Shown piece after piece: positions 61,456-64,000 of a DNA stretch of 64,000 bases (within the stretch, counting starts at the first letter, position 1; every line of letters begins with the position of its first letter). The notes beneath the pieces were generated by a model that saw only the letters and a list, made by a program, of their open reading frames with translations, ran no database searches and had not been told where the DNA came from. The stretch comes from Candidatus Enterococcus moelleringii. Lineage in GTDB: Bacteria > Bacillota > Bacilli > Lactobacillales > Enterococcaceae. Position numbers and translations under genes: made by a program. The DNA is taken from NCBI RefSeq assembly GCF_017377575.1, contig NZ_JAFREM010000028.1, forward strand, positions 1 through 64,000. The letters run 5' to 3'.

Positions 61456-62547
61456 ATGATGAATTATCCTACAGAAAAATTTTTCGGTGAATTAGAACAA
61501 GTACACGCTTTTTACGGCGAAATGCCAACAGGCGTTAGCGTAACAGAAACAGGTCGTATCTTCATCAACTTCCCTGAATGGGGCGACGATGTAAAAGCAA
61601 CTGTTGCTGAAATCGTGGATGGCGAATTAGTCGCTTACCCAAGCCAAGAACTTAACACTTTTGATCCTGAAAACCCTGAAAAAGGCTTTTTAAGTGTTCA
61701 AAGTATCGTAGCTGATGGTGAAGGTACTCTATGGGTACTAGATACTGCTGCTCCAAACTTTGACGTTCCTGTTAAAGGCGGCGCAAAATTAGTTGCGGTT
61801 GATTTGGAAAGCAACACCATTCGCAAAGTCTATACTTTCTCTAATGATGTTGTCCTAGATTCTACTTATCTAAATGATGTACGGATTGACTTGCGTCGTG
61901 GTTCTGAAGGAGTCGCTTACATTACTGACTCTTCCATTACAGGACCAGGTGCGTTGATCGTGGTTGATCTTGGTACTGGCGATGCCTTCCGTATTTTAGA
62001 TGGTACTCATTCTACTTCTGTTGATCCTGACTTCGTTCCTAAAGTAGAAGGCGAAATCTTGATGAACCGTGAAGCAGACGGCTCAACTTCTCCATGGCAA
62101 GTAGCTGCTGACGGAATTGCGATCTCACCAGATGGCAAAACGTTGTTCTTCAGCCCATTATCAAGCCGTCATCTTTACTCTATCGATACTGATTTGATTT
62201 TCGATAAAGATATTGAAGATGAAGAACTTGAAAAACATGTCAAAGACTGGGGCGAAAAAGGTGCTTCAGATGGTATGATTACAGCAGCAGATGGTACAAT
62301 CTACGCTGGTGACTACGAAAACAATAGTATTCGTGTCATTAATACCGATGGTTCAATGGAAACATTGACTCATGACCCTCGTATTTTATGGCCTGATACT
62401 TTGTCAATTGGACCAGACGAATACTTGTACTTCAATGCTAACCAATTGCAACGCCAAGCTGGTTTCCACAAAGGCGAAGACTTACGGGAAAAACCTTACA
62501 GCTTATTCCGTATCTTTATCGGTAAAGGCCCAGCAAAAGTAAAATAA
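61456..62547 (+). CDS. Major royal jelly/yellow-family beta-propeller protein
   Basis: The protein has 363 residues, with AAAGGAAG before ATG. Repeated beta-propeller blades are visible (QSIVADGEGTLWVLDTAAPN, VAYITDSSITGPGALIVVDL, DGIAISPDGKTLFFSPLSSR). This is the MRJP/yellow family found in some bacteria, related in fold to SMP-30 lactonases. No signal peptide is present, so it is cytoplasmic. The substrate is unknown. Confidence 0.85.
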   Translation: MMNYPTEKFFGELEQVHAFYGEMPTGVSVTETGRIFINFPEWGDDVKATVAEIVDGELVAYPSQELNTFDPENPEKGFLSVQSIVADGEGTLWVLDTAAPNFDVPVKGGAKLVAVDLESNTIRKVYTFSNDVVLDSTYLNDVRIDLRRGSEGVAYITDSSITGPGALIVVDLGTGDAFRILDGTHSTSVDPDFVPKVEGEILMNREADGSTSPWQVAADGIAISPDGKTLFFSPLSSRHLYSIDTDLIFDKDIEDEELEKHVKDWGEKGASDGMITAADGTIYAGDYENNSIRVINTDGSMETLTHDPRILWPDTLSIGPDEYLYFNANQLQRQAGFHKGEDLREKPYSLFRIFIGKGPAKVK

Positions 62548-62587
62548 TTATTTGAAGATCGCTGACATATGTTAAATAACTAATGAA

Positions 62588-62688
62588 ATATCCGAACTAT
62601 AAGATATTGCTCCTACGCTTTTGTAGGTCTTGGTCGCAAAGCTGCGACACTTTGGAGCTTTCATCACTTGTAGTTCGGGTATTTTTAT
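62588..62688 (+). terminator. Branched structured terminator or small RNA
   Basis: ATATCCGAACTATAAG (62588-62603) and CTTGTAGTTCGGGTAT (62667-62682) pair along 16 positions with three G-T pairs, and a T-run follows. Inside, GCTC/GAGC encloses two further hairpins, CTAC/GTAG and GTCGC/GCGAC. The whole makes a cloverleaf-like fold. A plain terminator does not need this complexity. Confidence 0.7.
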
Positions 62689-62732
62689 CTGTAAATTACT
62701 TATGCCACTGAGTATTCACGAAGGAGAAAAAC

Positions 62733-63401
62733 ATGACTGATCAAGCAGAATTACGCAACGAAATATTAGCTGTTCACAAACGCCGCTTTGCGACAAAGGC
62801 TTTTGATCCAACCAAGACAATTGCTGAGGAAGACTGGATGACGATTATGGAAGCAGCCCGTTTGTCACCAAGTTCTTTTGGCTATGAACCTTGGAAATTT
62901 TTATTAGTTGAAAGCCAACAGGTCAAAGATGATTTGCAAGATGTCGCTTGGGGCGCACGGAATAGTTTGAATGGGGCTAGTCATTTTCTAATCGTACTAG
63001 CGCGTAAGAACTTAACCGGTAATAGTCCTCATGTAAAACACATGGTGGAAGATGTATTCGGTGTTCCTTATTCAAAAACATCACCTCAAACAATCTTCTT
63101 CAACAATTTCCAAAAGGATGACTTCGGTTTAACGGATGAACGCTCATTGTTTGACTGGGCCTCAAAACAAACCTACCTTCCTTTGGCTAACATGATGACA
63201 ACTGCTGCTTACCTGGGAATTGACAGTGTGCCAATTGAAGGCTTTAATAAAGAAGCAGTCGAAAACTATTTAGCAGAGAAGAACATCATCGATTTAGATG
63301 AGTTTGGAGTTTCTTATATGGCTGGCTTCGGCTACCGTGCTCAGGAAGTTCCTGAAAAGAAACGTCAAAACCTGTCTGATATCTACGATGTGATTAAATA
63401 A
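62733..63401 (+). CDS. NAD(P)H nitroreductase family protein
   Basis: The protein has 222 residues. It is an FMN-dependent oxidoreductase of the NfsB type: HKRRFATKAFDPTKTIAEED, ARLSPSSFGYEPWKFLLVES and YLPLANMMTTAAYLGIDSVP are typical flavin and dimer segments. Substrates may be quinones or nitro compounds. CGAAGGAG precedes ATG. Confidence 0.93.
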   Translation: MTDQAELRNEILAVHKRRFATKAFDPTKTIAEEDWMTIMEAARLSPSSFGYEPWKFLLVESQQVKDDLQDVAWGARNSLNGASHFLIVLARKNLTGNSPHVKHMVEDVFGVPYSKTSPQTIFFNNFQKDDFGLTDERSLFDWASKQTYLPLANMMTTAAYLGIDSVPIEGFNKEAVENYLAEKNIIDLDEFGVSYMAGFGYRAQEVPEKKRQNLSDIYDVIK

Positions 63402-63404
63402 AAG

Positions 63405-63436
63405 GCAAAATCTTTTTAAAATGGCGGATTTTGCTT
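63405..63436 (+). terminator. Weak hairpin between nitroreductase and oxidoreductase genes
   Basis: GCAAAATC and GATTTTGC pair over a 14-nt loop, followed only by TTCAT. Partial termination at best. Confidence 0.4.
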
Positions 63437-63468
63437 CATAATTAGAACAAAGACAAGGAGGAATTCAC

Positions 63469-64000
63469 ATGTCAGAAAAGAAGTTTATGCATGCAGTTGG
63501 ATTTTTTGAAGGGCTGCCTATCGATGAGGCACAAAGTTTTATTGATGAAAAAGAATTGGTTCCTAATCCTGGCCCTAGAGATGTATTAGTAAAAGTAAAG
63601 GCAGTTTCGGTAAATCCGGTAGATACAAAGCTGCGACAAGATACACGTAAGCGAAATGCCTTGCGAGTGTTGGGCTTCGATGCGGTCGGTGAAGTGGTCG
63701 GTATAGGAAAAGAAGTCGAAAAATTCAAAGTTGGCGATCGGGTCTTTTATGCGGGTACAACTACTCGTGCCGGCAGTAATCAGGAATATCAAGCAGTCGA
63801 TGAACGAATTGTAGCATTGGCGCCTGAAAACTTGTCTGATGAAGAAGCTGCAGCTTTGCCATTAACTTCTTTGACAGCTTATGAATTGCTTTTTGAAAAG
63901 TTCGGTTTAATTCCTGAAGAAAATGCCAATAAGGGTAAAAAAATTCTAGTTATTAACGGAGCCGGTGGAGTTGGTTCAATCTTGAATCAATTGGCACACT
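63469..64000 (+). CDS. Zinc-type alcohol dehydrogenase/quinone oxidoreductase family, 5' part
   Basis: The gene runs off the window after 177 codons. ACAAGGAGG precedes ATG 63469. The N-terminal catalytic fold is seen (VKVKAVSVNPVDTKLRQDTR, GFDAVGEVVGIGKEVEKFKV, GDRVFYAG). The start of the NADPH-binding fold follows (ILVINGAGGVGSILNQLA). No zinc-binding Cys set appears in the visible part, which fits the quinone-reductase branch. Confidence 0.9.
   Translation, partial: MSEKKFMHAVGFFEGLPIDEAQSFIDEKELVPNPGPRDVLVKVKAVSVNPVDTKLRQDTRKRNALRVLGFDAVGEVVGIGKEVEKFKVGDRVFYAGTTTRAGSNQEYQAVDERIVALAPENLSDEEAAALPLTSLTAYELLFEKFGLIPEENANKGKKILVINGAGGVGSILNQLAH

Overview
The window looks like chromosomal DNA of an enterococcus (Firmicutes, moderate to low GC). 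The evidence is the mevalonate operon (mvk-mvaD-mvaK2-fni), a WxL/DUF916 surface operon, LPXTG proteins, fermentative adhE and alsS, a Met T-box leader, an Fst-type toxin, and strong GGAGG ribosome sites throughout. A position near E. casseliflavus or E. gallinarum is only a guess. About half is ordinary housekeeping. The first 25 kb is an accessory surface-structure region, and I think it holds an undescribed system.

Layout. 1-3412: the right-hand end of one copy (A) of a surface-fibre module. 3638-7841: an FtsX-like protein with no FtsE, an Fst-family toxin, a DUF1659/DUF2922 operon and a ComK-like regulator. 8425-10084: a tyrosine recombinase gene bracketed by an inverted pair of quasi-palindromic 21-bp sites, which looks like a self-inverting DNA switch. 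10221-24507: a complete second copy (B) of the fibre module. It encodes a cytoplasmic coiled-coil protein, an unknown protein, a bacterial-type signal peptidase I, a small membrane protein, a glucosaminidase lipoprotein, a SipW-like signal peptidase, three BsaA/TasA-like proteins, an LPXTG protein, an L-type lectin, a small membrane protein, a membrane-tethered serine-recombinase fold without its catalytic serine, a winged-helix protein with a degenerate receiver, and an NlpC/P60 hydrolase. In both copies the hydrolase appears to start at an AUC codon.

24576-29523: a PH-like membrane protein, a lipoprotein, an orphan RelB/DinJ antitoxin and the first adhE (minus strand, with a cre site). 30009-34490: tgt, yajC and a second full-length adhE behind a Rex-like operator. 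34622-45635: an unknown gene, aspartate racemase, the mevalonate operon, a deoxynucleoside kinase, CorA and MscS-type channels, a FUSC-type protein, and the L20 leader with infC-rpmI-rplT. 45803-51891: cysK, a Met T-box with a lone MetQ-type lipoprotein, a GlsB/YeaQ-type protein, YjbR, HAD and RpiR family proteins, and an unknown gene. 52249-57013: a WxL operon. 57188-57442: a tRNA-like RNA element and a small membrane peptide gene. 57604-64000: alsS, an HxlR regulator, a HhH-GPD glycosylase, PEBP and royal-jelly-family proteins, a nitroreductase and the start of a quinone-oxidoreductase-like gene.

How the parts may work together (inference): the recombinase switch lies just upstream of fibre operon B and may set its expression or the recombinase's own. 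The two signal peptidases would process the BsaA-like subunits and other exported proteins. The glucosaminidase and NlpC/P60 enzymes would open or remodel the wall, and the lectin and LPXTG proteins would sit at the surface. The membrane-tethered recombinase-like protein and the receiver/winged-helix protein would form the regulatory end of each copy.
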